NCBI GenBank assembly: GCA_035510715.1
Contig: DATKGQ010000030.1
Location: 1 to 48,719, forward strand
DNA length: 48,719 bases
Direction of reading: 5' to 3'
Origin: DATKGQ01 sp035510715
GTDB taxonomy: Bacteria; Patescibacteriota; Saccharimonadia; Saccharimonadales; UBA4665
The notes below the pieces were generated by a model that did not search any database, was not told where the DNA came from, and was given only the letters and a program-made list of their open reading frames with translations. Positions 47,962 to 48,719 of the stretch are shown piece by piece. Position 1 is the first letter of the stretch. Each line of letters begins with the position of its first letter. The translations under genes and the position numbers were made by a program.

Positions 47962-48258
47962 CTATTTTGCGGCAGTCTGCTTAACAATTTTCTTATTTAC
48001 TGAACTTTGATAAAGCCTATATGCTGATCGATTTTCTTTGGCATATGTGGTTTTCATGCCTAGCTCGGTGCCACAATTACTGCACTCGAATTTTAAGTCA
48101 ATAGGTTTAACGTCAATCATTCTATCTACATACATGCGCTTGAGTGGTCCAGGTCCGTCCTTTTGGTAAAAACAGACGTGACAACTGCATTTCTCGCATG
48201 TAATTTCTAGTATTCTTGACCAACCACCACGCGCTTGGCTATATTTATCATTTTTCAT
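47962..48258 (-). CDS. Small zinc-ribbon-like protein
   Basis: About 98 residues from ATG 48258 (a longer frame runs to 48303). The motif GGWSRILEITCEKCSCHVCFYQKDGPGPLKRMYVDRM is followed by LKFECSNCGTELGMKTTY, giving two CxxC pairs that should bind one zinc. The YQKDGPGPLKR stretch recurs in proteins of unknown function that I have seen in many bacteria. A divergent small frame starts eight bases upstream of the ATG, which favours the shorter start. Confidence 0.7.
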   Translation of the reverse strand: MKNDKYSQARGGWSRILEITCEKCSCHVCFYQKDGPGPLKRMYVDRMIDVKPIDLKFECSNCGTELGMKTTYAKENRSAYRLYQSSVNKKIVKQTAAK

Positions 48259-48265
48259 TGTGCTT

Positions 48266-48409
48266 ATGGTTATGGTGCAGGGCGTGTCCCGTAGGTGGAA
48301 CACACTTATCCCTAGTTTACTACAGTTAGCAGAGAAGTTAGAAGCATTGGGGTTGACATTTGTAGACGGACAAATATTCTTAGTAGAAAACGAAAGGGAT
48401 AAAAAATGA
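48266..48409 (+). CDS. Small open frame of 47 codons, uncertain
   Basis: ATG 48266 opens a frame encoding a basic start, then LIPSLLQLAEKLEALGLTF and VDGQIFLVENERDKK, ending in TGA 48407-48409. The amphipathic helix and charged end look protein-like. No ribosome site is obvious, and the first codons face the divergent zinc-ribbon gene. It could be a remnant of a longer protein. The next ATG overlaps its stop as ATGA. Confidence 0.35.
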   Translation: MVMVQGVSRRWNTLIPSLLQLAEKLEALGLTFVDGQIFLVENERDKK

Positions 48410-48486
48410 TCAAATTAAGCAAAAAAAGTAATTCCTCAGATATTATTAGTTCGTCCCTTTATAATGAGAGAACATATTATACTTAA
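48406..48486 (+). CDS. Small open frame of 26 codons, uncertain
   Basis: ATG 48406 overlaps the preceding stop (ATGA). AAAGGG lies eight bases upstream, so a ribosome site exists. The 26-residue product (KLSKKSNSSDIISSSLYNE in the middle) is Ser/Lys-rich and has no recognised motif. With the preceding frame it would form a coupled pair, but at this length chance is a real alternative. Confidence 0.3.
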   Translation: MIKLSKKSNSSDIISSSLYNERTYYT

Positions 48487-48498
48487 ATGGTCCATCTA

Positions 48499-48719
48499 CT
48501 AAAGGTCTTCCGCAATATCAAATACAATTATTTCAGGATCGCCGTTTTCATCAATCTCCAAATACCAGGTGGGTGAGTAATCACGATTTTCAAAATCTTC
48601 AGTAAAGGCTCTGTGTAGCTCTGGAAGAGCCTCTTCCGGACCCCCTACATGGCCTATCCCTTCATCACTTTCCTTCTGCACTTGATAATGGCCATTTTTG
48701 TCTCTACTAATGGCTGATC
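48499..48719 (-). CDS. Protein of unknown function, C-terminal part (cut by window edge)
   Basis: The frame is open from the window edge to a stop at 48501-48499. About 72 residues are visible: RDKNGHYQVQKESDEGIGHV, then ALPELHRAFTEDFENRD and WYLEIDENGDPEIIVFDIAEDL. It is acidic and looks like a small beta-rich domain. A GTG at 48681 could be an internal start, but the upstream codons are equally protein-like, so the gene probably begins beyond the window. Confidence 0.55.
   Translation of the reverse strand, partial: SAISRDKNGHYQVQKESDEGIGHVGGPEEALPELHRAFTEDFENRDYSPTWYLEIDENGDPEIIVFDIAEDL

Noticed and set aside
1..48719. UGA recoding as Gly, as in Gracilibacteria/Absconditabacteria
   Set aside because: All recognised proteins end where expected at TGA, TAA or TAG, and none has internal TGA; Gly positions use GGN codons.
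1..48719. CRISPR array or rRNA genes
   Set aside because: No regularly spaced short repeats and no rRNA-like sequence were found in the window.

Overview
The window looks like a chromosomal segment of a reduced-genome bacterium of the Candidate Phyla Radiation, most likely Saccharibacteria (TM7). This is an inference from gene content and protein style: short housekeeping proteins, RecR and DnaX without their zinc modules, a Cys-free bL33, an L1 with a long charged N-terminal tail, and a fused thymidylate-kinase/ThyX-like protein. Base composition is AT-rich. TGA is an ordinary stop codon here, so Gracilibacteria/Absconditabacteria-type recoding is excluded. All three tRNA genes (Gln, Trp, Thr) encode their 3' CCA.

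Layout. 1-3270: an accessory stretch with the tail of an IS110-type transposase, a minus-strand set of an unknown protein, an alpha/beta hydrolase and an aldehyde dehydrogenase, then a ribbon-helix-helix remnant and a T-arm fragment beside tRNA-Gln. 3442-5550: a hydrolase-fold protein without the usual nucleophile and an AI-2E-type permease. 5547-13638: a long minus-strand housekeeping block (unknown protein, dnaX, dnaB, GT39-like membrane protein, ybaB, recR, DHH phosphoesterase, cysS). 14151-15326: rplJ-rplL with a recognisable L10-leader attenuator. 15370-19476: the TMK/ThyX-like fusion, divergent from an MprF-like aminoacyl-lipid synthase. 19487-21957: secE-nusG-rplK-rplA behind a promoter and a 5' terminator hairpin. 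22017-26103: a GT2 glycosyltransferase, an orphan PAS histidine kinase, a YgjP-type metallopeptidase and a P-loop kinase.

26241-30065: tRNA-Trp followed by a segment bounded by two diverged direct repeats that each carry a tRNA 3'-end-like sequence. It holds a truncated VKOR, dihydroorotase, and a small thiol/redox regulon (Fur-family regulator, glutaredoxin, DUF2892 protein, cupin, divergent rhodanese) arranged around a perfect 21-bp palindrome. 30163-39072: a Ddl-like ATP-grasp ligase, an RRM protein, a broken HARE-HTH gene, a heterodimeric ABC exporter with an AbrB-type regulator, and an M13 peptidase. 39222-43588: a three-gene alpha-glucan operon (GT4, GH57, GH15).

43970-48719: an accessory region of small unknown genes. 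Its most interesting part is a radical SAM/SPASM enzyme gene (45717-46757) that overlaps, by GTGA, a 61-codon gene for a peptide with a Cys/Gly-rich C-terminus built from two imperfect HC...CGG repeats. A strong Shine-Dalgarno precedes the peptide gene and a hairpin follows it. This has the layout of a ribosomally made, post-translationally modified peptide (RiPP) system that I cannot assign to a described family, and it is the best candidate for an undescribed system in the window.
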